DNA of 64,000 nucleotides from Paraphaeosphaeria minitans (lineage: Eukaryota > Ascomycota > Dothideomycetes > Pleosporales > Didymosphaeriaceae): the NCBI GenBank assembly GCA_015832175.1, contig WJXW01000010.1:744001-808000 (forward strand). The letters are read 5' to 3'. The position numbers and the translations under genes were made by a program. Positions 1 through 10,484 of the stretch are shown here, one piece after another. Numbering within the stretch: the first letter of the stretch is position 1; each line of letters starts with the position of its first letter. The notes under the pieces are model-generated. The model saw nothing but the letters and a program-made list of their open reading frames with translations. It was not told the origin of the DNA and did not search any database.

Positions 1-1290
1 CACTGGACCAAACACGCTAATATCCTTACCACCAAGGACGTCACGTGGGCAACAAAGGCAGTCTGGGCTCCTGCGCCAGCCTTCAGGAATGGGAAATATT
101 TCATCTACTTTGGCGCCAACGACATCCAAGAAGGTGAACCAGAGCAAGGCTTCATCGGCGGTATCGGCGTCGCAGTCGCAGACAACCCACAGGGGCCGTA
201 CGTTGATGCACTCGGCAAGCCGCTCATTGGCGCATACAACAACAGTGCCCAGCCCATCGATCAGGACGTTTTCATCGATGATGATGGTCAAGCGTATATT
301 TACTACGGGGGGCACGGTCACGCAAATGTAGCGAAGTTGAAAGAGGACATGATATCCTTCGACACATTCGAGGATGGTACGACGTTCAAGGAGATCACGC
401 CTAGAGATTACGCCGAAGGCCCGCAGATTCTCAAGCGCAATGGGAAGTACTATCTAATGTGGTCGGAAGGCGGCTGGACCGGCCCTGACTACCAGGTATC
501 ATACGCCGTGGCAGACTCACCATTGGGTCCGTTCTTAGGGGTTTCTGGGACAACGATCTTGCAACAAGACAGTGCTGTTGCCAAGGGAAGCGGGCATAAT
601 GGAGTGATCCACGTACCGGGGACCGATATTTATTACATCGTCTACCATCGCCGGCCGCTGAGCGAGAACGCCGGCGAGCACCGTGTTCTCTGCTACGACC
701 GCATGTACTTCAACGAAGATGGCTCCATTAAGCCCATCAAGATGCTAGTCAAAGACCACTTCACAGATGGCGATATGGTCGGGTGGAAGGTCTACCCGGA
801 AGGATCGGAGCCGGAGGGCGCGCATGTAGTCGACAACAAGCTGGAAGTCAAAAGCCGCTCAAAGTCTGGCACTATAGTCGCACTGGACACCAACTTCACA
901 GACCAACTATACGACGCGACAGTGATTCTATCAAACAGTAGCAACGACTTCGGCACCAGTGCTGGATTAGTCTTCGGGGTCAAAAACGTTCCTTCTGTCC
1001 CTTACAAGACAAAAGGGTATTACGCAGGACTTTCCACTGCTGGCAGGGTATTTATCATGAATCTCGGCGACGGTACAAGTACGCTCGTTGAAGGCGTGGA
1101 CATCAAGCCCGACATCGAACACCACATCCGGGTCTCGGCCATTGGTGCCAACATTAGCGTGTTCGTGGACGATTTGACGTGGCCTAGGTTGACTTTGGAC
1201 GGCTCGAATCATGCTGCAGGGATGAATGGGGTGGCTGTCTTCAACATGGAGGCGAAATTTGGTAATGTTTCTATTGCGGAGGCAAGTTAG
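1..1290 (+). CDS. GH43 family glycoside hydrolase, 3' part
   Basis: This is the C-terminal 429 codons of a glycoside hydrolase family 43 enzyme (beta-xylosidase/arabinofuranosidase type); the reading frame is open from base 1, so the start lies outside the window. Visible family blocks are VWAPAPAFRNGKYFIYFGA near the beginning, QPIDQDVFIDDDGQAYIYYG, the AEGPQILKRNGKYYLMWS block that carries the predicted general-acid Glu, and GSGHNGVIHVPGTDIYYIVYH. The first catalytic Asp of the five-bladed propeller would lie upstream of the window. Residues after about 245 look like an extra C-terminal beta-sandwich domain (TLDGSNHAAGMNGVAVFNME near the end), as in many fungal GH43 proteins. Such enzymes trim plant hemicellulose side chains outside the cell. 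The substrate cannot be told from this fragment. Confidence 0.88.
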   Translation, partial: HWTKHANILTTKDVTWATKAVWAPAPAFRNGKYFIYFGANDIQEGEPEQGFIGGIGVAVADNPQGPYVDALGKPLIGAYNNSAQPIDQDVFIDDDGQAYIYYGGHGHANVAKLKEDMISFDTFEDGTTFKEITPRDYAEGPQILKRNGKYYLMWSEGGWTGPDYQVSYAVADSPLGPFLGVSGTTILQQDSAVAKGSGHNGVIHVPGTDIYYIVYHRRPLSENAGEHRVLCYDRMYFNEDGSIKPIKMLVKDHFTDGDMVGWKVYPEGSEPEGAHVVDNKLEVKSRSKSGTIVALDTNFTDQLYDATVILSNSSNDFGTSAGLVFGVKNVPSVPYKTKGYYAGLSTAGRVFIMNLGDGTSTLVEGVDIKPDIEHHIRVSAIGANISVFVDDLTWPRLTLDGSNHAAGMNGVAVFNMEAKFGNVSIAEAS

Positions 1291-1580
1291 TTGGATCGAA
1301 TCATGAGTGTATACGTCTTCAACGAGTACACGAATTTTTTACGAGTTGGCAACGCGTCTGATAGTGGCAATACAAGCCCATGTTCTTCTCCTTTGATCAC
1401 GACTCCTGAGAAGTAAAGCACAGAAGCGAAGCCCGGGTAGACTCCACACTGACAGCGTTGCTTTCCCACGAAAGGGAAAACAACATCAGACGACTCAGTG
1501 TCAGAGGCGTCACGCATGAACAGGCACGCAGGAATAGAATTTACGCAAGTGCATACAAACGTTCAATATTACAACCCCTC

Positions 1581-3801
1581 TCAAAACGCCGTCTTCCCCG
1601 TCTCAACCGCCTTCAACACCCCATGATCCGCCAGCTTCTCGATCATATTGAGCAGCATGAAATCACACCCCCTCCTCACCACCATGTTAACCGTCAGCGG
1701 CACCATCTCCTCGTGAAACGCCACATGGCTACGATACGGCACCTGCCCAATCGGAACCGTAAAATCCGCGCACCCATACACGGGACAAATATTCGCACCC
1801 GTGATCTCCGCGCCGAGAGGCTTGACCGCCAGAAACGAAGTGTTTGGGTGGCCATTGAGCCCGAGCTCGCGGTAGGATGGGAAGCCGCCGGTGCCGATGT
1901 CGTAGAGGAAGATGTTCTCGGAGCAGGACGCGGAGGTGGTGGGTTGGAAGGAGGTTTCCCACCATTCGACTGCGGCGTTCTTCGCGACCAAGGCGTTGGC
2001 GTAGGCTGAGGGGCTGTAGCGTGTGGTGTTGAAGGATTTCCAGCCGGGGCAGCGGGCGGGGTCGATTGGGGGGAAGCGGCCGTCGAAGAGAGCGGCCCAG
2101 GTGCTGGTCAGGACGGATCCGATGGCATCCCAGGCGGACCAGGTGTTGATGACACCGAGGGGGACTGAGGTTAGGTAGATGAGACTGTTAATAAAGGGGG
2201 CTTCTTCGGTTGCGTTGATGGATTGGACGGTTTCCGACAAGTTGAGTGTCTTGACGGTCATGTTGAAGATGGTGGTCAAGTTCGTGATGAAGTTTTGGAG
2301 AATGACCTCAGCGGCAGAGTTGTTCAGGGGTAGGTAATCAGTCGGATAAATGATGGTTTGGGGGAAGGCCAGAGTATCAGGAACTTCAAGCGGTGAAAGG
2401 CCTGTGATATTTGGCGGCTGGAACAAGGTGGGCTCGTACCAAGCTTTCGAGAATGCAATCCATTTGTAAGGGTCCCGCGAAAAGACACCGGCCGTATCGT
2501 GGCACCACCCAGAGGAAGGACTCTCTCCAAGTTCATAAGACCTTGGGAGGGGCGCTGGCCAAAGGTGCCGCTCACAGCCGCTGGACGTCTCATGGAAGAT
2601 CCAGTATCGCTATCTATGGCAAAGTCAAGTGTTGAACTGATGAGATACATTCTACTACGTGAGGTCCTACCTGCATATATACATGTAGGCCCTTTGTTGC
2701 CTCTATCTCTTTCACCTCTCTAGCCCTTTGTATCTATATATATAGATACAAAGATCCTTTCTACGAGGTGGCTGAGTCTAGATCCAACATCAAGCCAGTC
2801 GTATGCGGCAACGCTGCAGCCTCCATCAAACGATGATGCGGAGCAGGTGAGCCAGGCATCGCCACGAGGATTGAATGGGTAGTGTTCATCCTGCCACTCC
2901 CATGGGTTTGCGCAAGTTGTGCAAGCTTGTACTTGCCTACCAGCACACCGCCAAGATCAAGAATGCGCTGAATTGACGGCGCAGTCTCGTTCGCAATTGG
3001 CGTGATATATGCCCATGCTTGCGACCCGCCCGATGTTTGTAGACCTTTGATGTCAAAAAGATCTTTGATGGCAACACGCCATCCTGCCATGGGCCTGGGA
3101 TCATGCCAGCTGTACATACAGGAAGGGACTGGAACATACGGGTCCCACATTTTAGGGTGGAAAACGCCCACGGAATTGTGCGTAGAGTCGCCATCGTTCG
3201 AGTCATAAGCTCCGAACAGGAAATCCCTGTAGGTATCCGGGTACAGAAGGAAGACTGATGCGAGTGATACCTTAGCGCCATCGATCAGTGCTAAATATGG
3301 TCCAGATGGAATATTATCGATATCCGGACTTGAAACGGTGCTGACTGGCAATGTGTTGTATCTAGCCATGGAGATTCTGGCATCCACGAATACATGTGAT
3401 ATGTTCAAAGACTCCAGGTATGAGGTAGCTGATGGATCAAGGGTTGCACCGGGCGCAGATGATGAAATGAAGATAGTCTCAAGATAGTCCGCAGTGAAGA
3501 CATCATCTCCATCTTCATAGCTCTGTACGATTGTCGTCAAAACATCTTGGCTGACCGTCGATACATTGGTATTTATGACTGTTATAGGAATTTCCGATCG
3601 TAAAGAGCCCGCAGCGACCAAAGACGTGAAGTCGCCTGAAAAAGTGGCCTTGGGGTATCTGGCATTGGCAAGGTAGGTGTTGTTGCCAAGCTCGAAAACG
3701 GTGTCGCACTGTCTGTTGGGCTACAGGAAGGTACAGGCATTGCGCTTAACGGGAGCCGCCGAGGAGAGAGCGATGAGCAACAGGAATTGAACATCCAACA
3801 T
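1581..3801 (-). pseudogene. amidase-family protein, multiply disrupted
   Basis: Read on the minus strand, this is a secreted-type fungal amidase (amidase signature family) broken several times. A start at 3801 gives a signal-peptide-like N-terminus (MLDVQFLLLIALSSAAP), then an in-frame TAG at 3721-3723. The next block (about 3720-2880) includes GWRVAIKDLFDIKG with the expected catalytic Lys. A frameshift near 2885 moves the frame to a block with [11 protein letters not shown] and SSFDGGCS, where the family usually has a Ser/Gly-rich SSSGGG. About 95 bp of unrelated sequence (roughly 2660-2760, holding a perfect palindrome) follows. [20 protein letters not shown] then appears in another frame. 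A one-base deletion near 2495 shifts into the last block, which ends at 1581. Introns do not explain all the breaks. A functional product is very unlikely. Confidence 0.85.
2726..2753. repeat. perfect 28-bp palindrome
   Basis: The 28 bases read identically on both strands, with arms CTTTGTATCTATAT and their complement and no loop. It sits inside the roughly 95-bp stretch that interrupts the amidase pseudogene. It could be a small inverted-repeat insertion end or a chance AT-rich palindrome. Confidence 0.8.
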
Positions 3802-4566
3802 GGTGGCTGGTATCACACGAACGGGTGTGGACTCTGTTGCCTAGAGGTAACCGAAGGACGCTCATCGTGCAGGTTGTGCTACTAGATGGAGTACGCATCC
3901 ATCGTGCTGTGTCCACTTTGGATTAGCCCGTGGGGTCGCCATGTGGTAGTTCGCTTGGAATTGCATTGGGGAGTTTTGGTCTCCGAGCAACGGAAGATGG
4001 AGGGATGTTTGGCCTGCCTATTGCAGCTTCGAGCGTGCATTGCGTCGATCTCCTATCTAATAGTAACAAGACTTGGTGCGATGCCTTGGTTACTGAAGCA
4101 GAGACATGCTGGCGAAGCGAACTTCGTGCTTATCTTCGTGTAGGTAGAGATAACGCTTTGCGGGGTCAACAATGGCACTTGGCCACGACGTTCGCCTTGG
4201 CACCATGGCTCAGCAATAGACTCCGGTTGCCTTGTGTTGTCAACAACAAGTCGTGCATCTGGGCGAAGCTGGATACGTAGCCGAACATTGCCTAACCAGA
4301 CGAGGTGGAGGTGGGTAGAATACGCGAGAAGTGAAGGATGACAGGCAGTCATCTTGGGCGCGCCATCTCTCGTGACTAGTGTCGTACGATTGAAAGCACG
4401 TAGTGAACGCTATTTAAAGGGTTTTGCTCGAAGCTATTCTGACACATGTATTTTGCCCTTGTGCTGTAGTGGAGGGCAAGTTCAATTGCTCGATTTCAGT
4501 GCTGGGTACCGCCCATGGTAAGTACGATCCATATATGTTTTACCTGTCCTGGGGTAACACGCTGTG
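3802..4566. other. intergenic, no gene seen
   Basis: This is the spacer between two minus-strand genes. Several short ORFs of 80-120 codons cross it but have unbiased composition and no recognisable motif. A TATTTAAAG box-like sequence lies near 4410, with no gene positioned to use it. Confidence 0.6.
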
Positions 4567-5739
4567 CTAGGACTTCTGGCTAGATGCAGGTGCTAGAAGT
4601 TCCATCTCTAGCTCATGCGATGAATCCTCATCGATCTGGTTGACCACCACCTTCTTAGCACTCACACCCGCTTTCTGTTTGTCCAGCCCCAGCTGCACTG
4701 ATCGCAGCCCATTGCCCACGATCAAGGGGTCAGGCTTTGGTACAAGAGTGCCCCGTGCCAACGCCGCTGGTAGATATTTGCGCCAGATACATGGTCCAAT
4801 ATGGTTGCCATCTTTGAAAATGGAAGATGAAGTTATGGCTTTGACGCGCACGGCGCATGGAATGCCAGCGTCCGGAACACCCTTCACAGTGACAACGAGA
4901 GCTCTTCCTGTGCTTTGATCTGCAATCCGGGCACATGTTTGTACAGCACCATCTGCTCCTGCCGCATGGTAGACTCCGGCAAGAGTTTTAGTTTTCAAAG
5001 CATCAACGATCTGATCTTCAACATCGTCGTCATGATAATCGAATACTTTAGTCGCTCCAAGACTTTTTACATAGTCAAAATTCCTGCGGCTCGCAGTGGT
5101 GAAGATCTCAGCACCAGATGCATTAGCCATCTGAATGGCGCAAGACCCAACGCTGGAGCCGCCGCCCCAGACCGAGAGTACGTGTACGGTTAAGAACTCC
5201 TGGCAGCCCTTCAATACTGGGAAAAGGTAACGAAAGGAAGTCCTTTTGATAGAGTACAGCTGCTGCAGTTGAGATGCCGAGCGGGAGGACGACGCCCCTC
5301 TCAAATGCGATCTCCTTGGGGAGCTCCGCGACCGCATCTTGTGAGACGACAACATATTTCTGGAACGCTCCGCGGGACGAGTCGTTGGAAGAGGGACCAG
5401 CTTGCCTAGTACAACACAGTTAGCGTAGCGTACTGTCTTGACCATTCTCAAAGTGGCTCACGCGATAACTCGCCACCCTGCTTGCAATAGTCGTACGCCT
5501 TCTCCGACCTTTTCAATTGTACCAGCAATATCGAATCCGTATATCGTCGGGTACTGTGACTTGAATACATCTTGATCCTGGTTGATCCAATCGATCGGAT
5601 TCACTGCGACGCTGTGTACTTTGATCGTCACGAAGCCTGGTGGTGGTGATTTGTAGGGCGCACTAGAAACCACCAATGGCCTTGTCTTGGGTTCGAGCGC
5701 CCATGCAGATGCATTGTGAGGGACAGAAGTATGCTCCAT
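4567..5739 (-). pseudogene. zinc-type alcohol dehydrogenase/quinone reductase-like (CipB/ToxD type), one frameshift
   Basis: The product resembles fungal MDR-superfamily oxidoreductases of the CipB/ToxD group. The likely start is the Met at 5739 (MEHTSVPHNASAWAL); an in-frame Met at 5817 is an alternative. The N-terminal GroES-like part (VHSVAVNPIDWINQD, YPTIYGFDIAGTIEKVG) is joined through a good intron, 5461-5406 (GTGAGC, branch GCTAAC, TAG), to GAFQKYVVVSQDAVAELP and VLPLGISTAAAVLYQ. The Rossmann part (LSVWGGGSSVGSCAIQMA, then FTTASRRNFDYVKSLGA) lies in a different frame. The shift falls between about 5180 and 5225, where no intron of usable size fits. A one-base indel, either real or a sequencing error, is therefore implied. 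The rest is intact to the stop. If the shift is an error, this is a normal NAD(P)H-dependent reductase of unknown substrate. Confidence 0.7.
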
Positions 5740-6318
5740 GCCGCTGATATTTAACTCTTCGATGACGCTGGCAAGAATGTCTAGGTGACAAACGTTGAAG
5801 CTCATGGACTGCTTCAATATTTTTCAGTCGACGCGAATCATGAAGTGGTGTCCCGTAGAATACCCGAACAAATTAACGGACCACAGTGGCTAACAGTAAA
5901 GCTAGACTCTTGTGGCTATGAAGTATTTCGGGATCTACTACCATATGTTAATTTTTTAAGTATCGTACAGTGAGTTCCTACAGGATAAGGTCTGGCGTAG
6001 ACTGCAGCCTGAAAGTGACACAGATAGAAGTATTCAAAAGTTGTAAGTGGACCGAATTAAGCTTCACTCGCAGTAACACCAATCCGCACAGCTCTTTGTG
6101 TAAGTTCGAGCTGGCAAATGATGATGCTCTACAAAGGTGGAGCGGGGCTGATCCGCGCACGTGCCTTACCCTAGTGTTGTGCCGAAGGTCCCCCGTTAAG
6201 CGAATCGCGAAAATCAAGCGCACACGCCGAACGAGCATCTGCAGCCTTCGACTCGACAATTCGACAACGACACCGACCACCTCGCCTTTTCCTCCAACAC
6301 ACATCGCCAACAATCACA
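5740..6318. promoter_or_regulatory. divergent intergenic region upstream of RPS19
   Basis: This is the shared upstream region of the minus-strand oxidoreductase and the plus-strand RPS19. It contains CACGTG at 6158-6163, followed by TTACCCTAG, and TCGACAAC at 6261-6268, 51 bases before the RPS19 ATG. CACGTG is the Cbf1-type E-box known from ascomycete ribosomal-protein promoters. The same pair of motifs occurs upstream of RPL34 in this window. The function is inferred, not shown. Confidence 0.4.
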
Positions 6319-7014
6319 ATGGGTGGAGTCTCAGTCAAGGACGTCGACGCGCAGAAGTTCATCAACGCCTATGCTGCGTTCTTGAAGCGCCAGGGAAAGC
6401 TTCCCATGTACGCTTACCCTCCCACCTAAGTTTTCGAACTGTGAATATCGCATGCTGACTTTTTCGCAGTCCAGGTTCGTTCCAACACACCGGGTGAAGG
6501 AAAAGCCTGAATCCCGTAACTGGGGGACATTTCGCTAACGCCAAGGTCTACAGGCTGGGTCGACACAGTTAAGACTGGACGTACGTATCTGACCTCTCAA
6601 GGGCAAGGTCCACATTTAACATGTCGTAGACTCCAAGGAGCTCCCTCCCCAGGACATCGACTGGTACTACGTCCGCGCCGCTGCCGTCGCCCGCCATGTC
6701 TACATGCGCAAGACCGTCGGTGTTGGCCGCCTGAGGAAGCTTCACGGGTATGCTGGCACATCCGCAGACCGCAGCGAACATGATGTTGACGAAACTCTAG
6801 TTCCACCAAGAACCGTGGCTCGCGCCCCTCCCACCACGTTGACGCCTCCGGCTCCGTTGACCGCAAGGTCTTCCAGTCCCTCGAGAAGATCGGTGTCCTT
6901 GAGCAGGACGAGGACAAGGGTGGCCGCCGCATCACCCAGGCCGGCCAGCGTGATTTGGACCGTATCGCCCAGACCACCCTCGAGGCCGAGGAGGAGGACG
7001 AGGACGACGAGTAA
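6319..7014 (+). CDS. RPS19: 40S ribosomal protein S19 (eS19)
   Basis: This is a small-subunit ribosomal protein needed for 40S maturation. The start at 6319 gives [20 protein letters not shown], typical of eS19. Exons are 6319-6407, 6470-6474, 6554-6580, 6630-6747 and 6801-7014 (150 residues). Exon 2 is only five bases (TCCAG); it is required to rebuild the conserved [14 protein letters not shown] across the first two introns and has AG before it and GT after it. Later blocks are [39 protein letters not shown] and [20 protein letters not shown], with an acidic end. All introns are GT-AG and 49-79 nt long. The gene is intact and presumably strongly expressed. The only doubtful point is the microexon, although no other splice choice keeps the conserved motif. 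Confidence 0.95.
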
Positions 7015-7342
7015 ACGTTTCTACAACAGACGGCTAGACAACTGAGGAGCGCTGCGCCGACAGCAGATGCTGCGCGCGGTCGTGGGCCATCTACGGGTTA
7101 CGGCTTACGGCGTTCATGAATGCGCTAGGCTTGGGAGCCTCGGGCGTCGAAAAATGAAAGTGGGCTTTGCCTAATGCATTATCAATGATACCAACTCTTC
7201 GATTCCTTGTGAAGAACGGCTTGTGCTTGTGCCATCTACTGAATTGCGATCTACGATCTAACAGCCCATCAACGAGGCCCAATTCCAAATTCGACCCCAA
7301 CATAACATACAAGCACAACAGCGCATGCCATTCCATTCGTCT
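7015..7342. other. 3' region between convergent genes
   Basis: This is the spacer between the stop codons of RPS19 and ILV3, which converge. It presumably holds both 3' UTRs. No gene or repeat was seen. Confidence 0.6.
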
Positions 7343-9507
7343 CTAAAAAAGATCCGTCATCGCTCCCGTGCTCGCATCACCCACAAGCCTTGCATACTTT
7401 GCAAGTACTCCCCTCGTCACCGCCGCATGCGGCCTCTTCCACTCTTTCTGCCTCTTCTGGATCTCCTCATCAGACACTTCCATATCGATCCGGTTCTTCT
7501 CCGCATCAATCGTAATCACATCCCCGTTCCTGACCACCGCGACCGGCCCACCCACCGCGGCCTCTGGACATATATGCCCGACGATGAAGCCATGCGACGC
7601 CCCCGAGTACCGCCCATCCGTAATCAGAGCGATGTTCGTCAGCCCCGCGCCCATGATCGCTGCCGAAGCTTTGAGTTGCTCTGGCATGCCCGGCCCTCCC
7701 TTTGGCCCTTCGTAGCGAACGACGACGACCACGTTTTCGCCTCGCGGGATCGTCCCCGCGTTCAGGGCAGCATCAAGCTCGTGCTCTTTATCGAACACCA
7801 GCGCCTTGCCTTTAAACAGCAGCCCCTCTTTCCCGGTGATCTTCGCCACCGCACCCAGCGGCGCAAGATTACCCCTCAGAATCTCAATGTGTCCGGTTTT
7901 CTTGATAGGGTTGTTCAGCGGGCGTATGATGACCTGGTCCTGCGGGAGCGACGGATACGGCTCGATGTTTTCCTTCAGCGTCTTCCCCGTTACCGTGGGA
8001 ATATCGCCATTGAGCAAGCCCGCAGCAACCATCAACTTCATCACCGCCGGCATACCGCCAATATCGAAGAGATCAGCGGCAAAGTACTTACCCGATGGCG
8101 CGAGGTCCGCCAAAAACGGGATCTTATCCGACACGCGCTGGAAGTCGTCGAGCGTGAGCGGCACGCCCGCGGTGCCGGCCATGGCGAGTAGATGCAGAAC
8201 GGCGTTTGTGGACCCGCCGAGCGCCATCATCATGACCAGCGCGTTTTCGAAAGATGCCTTTGTCATCAGCTTTCGCGGCGTGATGTCCTGCTCCATGCAG
8301 ATGCGGATTGCGGCGGCGGCTTTGGCGCATTCGCGCATTTTGGCGGGGCTTTCGGCGGGCGTGGTGGACGAGTTGGGGAGGGAGAGACCCATGGCTGTGG
8401 TTTGGCTCTGTCAGCTCCTTCACCCAGCTCGAAATACCCCGTATAGAAATGGCATACGCACCCTCGATACTCGTACTCATGGTATTCGCCGTGTACATGC
8501 CTCCGCACGCCCCCGCGCCGGGACACGCATTCCTCTCAATATCCTCCATGATCTCGTCCGGCGTATACTTGCCCTCCTCCGCACTCTGCAGCGTCTTATA
8601 CACATACGCGCCAAACTTCTCATAAGCGGTGCTGATGTTAATCGGCTTCTTCAGCGTCTCCGAGTACCCGGGCTTGATGCTGCCGCCGTAGATCATGAGC
8701 GAGGGTCGGTTGTGCCGCGCAAAGGCCATGATGACGCCGGGCATGTTCTTATCGCAGCCGGGGATGGCGATGCAGGCATCGTGGTGTTGGGCGCAGGTTA
8801 CGGTTTCGATGCTGTCGGCGATGATTTCGCGGGTTTGGAGGGAGAAGCGCATTCCTTGGGAAAACTGTTAGGAGGGCCGTTTTCAGAAGGATGGGGACAT
8901 GGAGTATCGTACCTTCGCCGCCCATTGTGATTCCATCTGACACTCCGACCGTATTGTATTGCCATGCGAGCATGTCATCTTGCAAGCAGTTCTTCTTGAC
9001 TTCTTTACCCAAATCTAGCACTGTTCGAACTTATTAGTACTTGATACCTAATCGAGATTTGTACTGCAGGAGTCTTGTATATCTCTTTCGTGGACAGTTC
9101 GCAAACGACTAGATGTACACCCCCAATTAGGAAACTTACAGTGCATGCTGCATGCCCGTTAATAGACGTATGACGTCGACACGTGGGCGACTTACTTGCA
9201 GGGGTTGCCTTCCCACCACACGCTTGCGATACCGACGTGGGGTTGCGTCTTCATCGCTTCTTTATTCGGAACACCAGCTGCGTACAGCATGGCCTTTTCG
9301 CGCATGTCAAATCAGCGTCTGCCCCTCAATTTGTATGCGCGAGATATTCACCTGCGCTCCAGGGAAGTCATGGCCATTCGTCAAAGTCGAGGACCAGCGG
9401 TTCAGAACAGGCTTTCCATCTCGCTGTGTGCCTGCGGGTTGGTGCTTGAAGTTGAGGAAGCGGGGTTCCTCTGGCTGGTTTTCCTGCTCTGCATTTCGGG
9501 GATCCAT
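7343..9507 (-). CDS. ILV3: dihydroxyacid dehydratase
   Basis: The enzyme dehydrates 2,3-dihydroxy-isovalerate or -methylvalerate, the third common step of valine, isoleucine and leucine-precursor synthesis, using an iron-sulfur cluster. Minus-strand exons are 9507-9352, 9293-9196, 9147-9140, 9020-8913, 8854-8462 and 8394-7343, giving 604 residues, a normal family length. Motifs in order are NGHDFPGAQAMLYAAGVPN, VWWEGNPCN (cluster Cys), GVSDGITMGGEGMRFSLQ, IAIPGCDKNMPGVIMA (cluster Cys), ACPGAGACGGMYTANTMS (cluster Cys) and ITDGRYSGASHGFIVGHI. Exon 3 is an 8-nt microexon (CATGCACT) that completes CNMHLLDLGKEV. The start has an in-frame stop nine codons upstream and lacks a clear mitochondrial presequence (MDPRNAEQENQPEE), so this may be a non-mitochondrial paralog or have an unseen upstream exon. 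Confidence 0.93.
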
Positions 9508-10484
9508 GGTGATTGCGGGAAACCAACGTTCCTAGACGATTGAGCGGAACTGGATGTACGATGTATAGAAAAAAAAGTACGATGCCGCCGACAGCCGTAC
9601 ACGTCAGTACCGGAGATAACCAACTCGGACGCGTGCAATTGCTACCAGGCAAGCCAATGACCCGGTATAAAAGTGTCCTGTGCTGTATGTACGCGTGCTG
9701 TGCGTGTCACTCAAGAAGTGAGCAATACGAGGTCGTGGGGGCACCAATCTCCTTGTTAAAGGCTTCTTTGAAGACGTCGGAGGTGCCCAACCCCTCCTCG
9801 TGGAGGTTCCACCCATCGAGCTACAGCAGGGCAACCCGCTAGCTGATAGCGCGCAGCCAATGCCACGCGATACATTTCGTAGGCCGTAGTGAGCAATTGG
9901 TGCGGTGGAGTAGGTGCGCGTAGTGCGAGTTTCTGCGTGCGGGAATGACGCCGACGGCGAGAATACCGGCAATTAGGCGAGGCGCCAGTGGCATGGGTCC
10001 TGAACGTTGTTAGAGAGCATTTTGTGAGCTTTGATATGGAAGTGGGCCATGAGTTTGGGGTGGGATGAGGAAAATGAGTGTCAGGTAGGACAATTTATGT
10101 CATATGGGTAGGGTCATAGTGGCTGACAATAAACATTAGAACTAGTAGCGGACTTTCATATCCAAAAGCCCTGATGTATTTTCAGAACATAGTTGTGCTC
10201 GCGTGATATGGACTGAGTTGCTACAGGGTCAAATGTGATTCGGTTTTTGTCGCCGGGCACAATGTGTGACTATCGCAACAACGTATACAATCGTAAAGCA
10301 GCGCGAGGTTACCTTGTTACACGTTCAACGGTCACGCGAAAGACGACAGATGACGGTTGATGTACGAACCCCATGTTAACTACTGTAAATTCTATGGATA
10401 TCTCTCCATAGGAAAGCATAGGTACTCAGTAGCTGCGGGCCCGTACCGAAAATCATCGAAACTGGCAAGTGAAAATTACATTTC
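9508..10484. other. intergenic, upstream of ILV3
   Basis: A TATAAAAG sequence lies near 9665 (GGTATAAAAGTG on the plus strand), but its orientation does not suit ILV3. Short ORFs occur on both strands with no recognisable domain. I looked for LEU3-type CCG-N4-CGG sites near the ILV3 start and saw no convincing one. Confidence 0.5.

Noticed and set aside
7325..8930. Long plus-strand ORFs across ILV3
   Set aside because: They are shadows of the conserved minus-strand ILV3 exons and contain no domain of their own.
9604..9972. 122-codon minus-strand ORF upstream of ILV3
   Set aside because: It has low complexity in Ser/Thr/Arg, no motif, and competing ORFs on the other strand.
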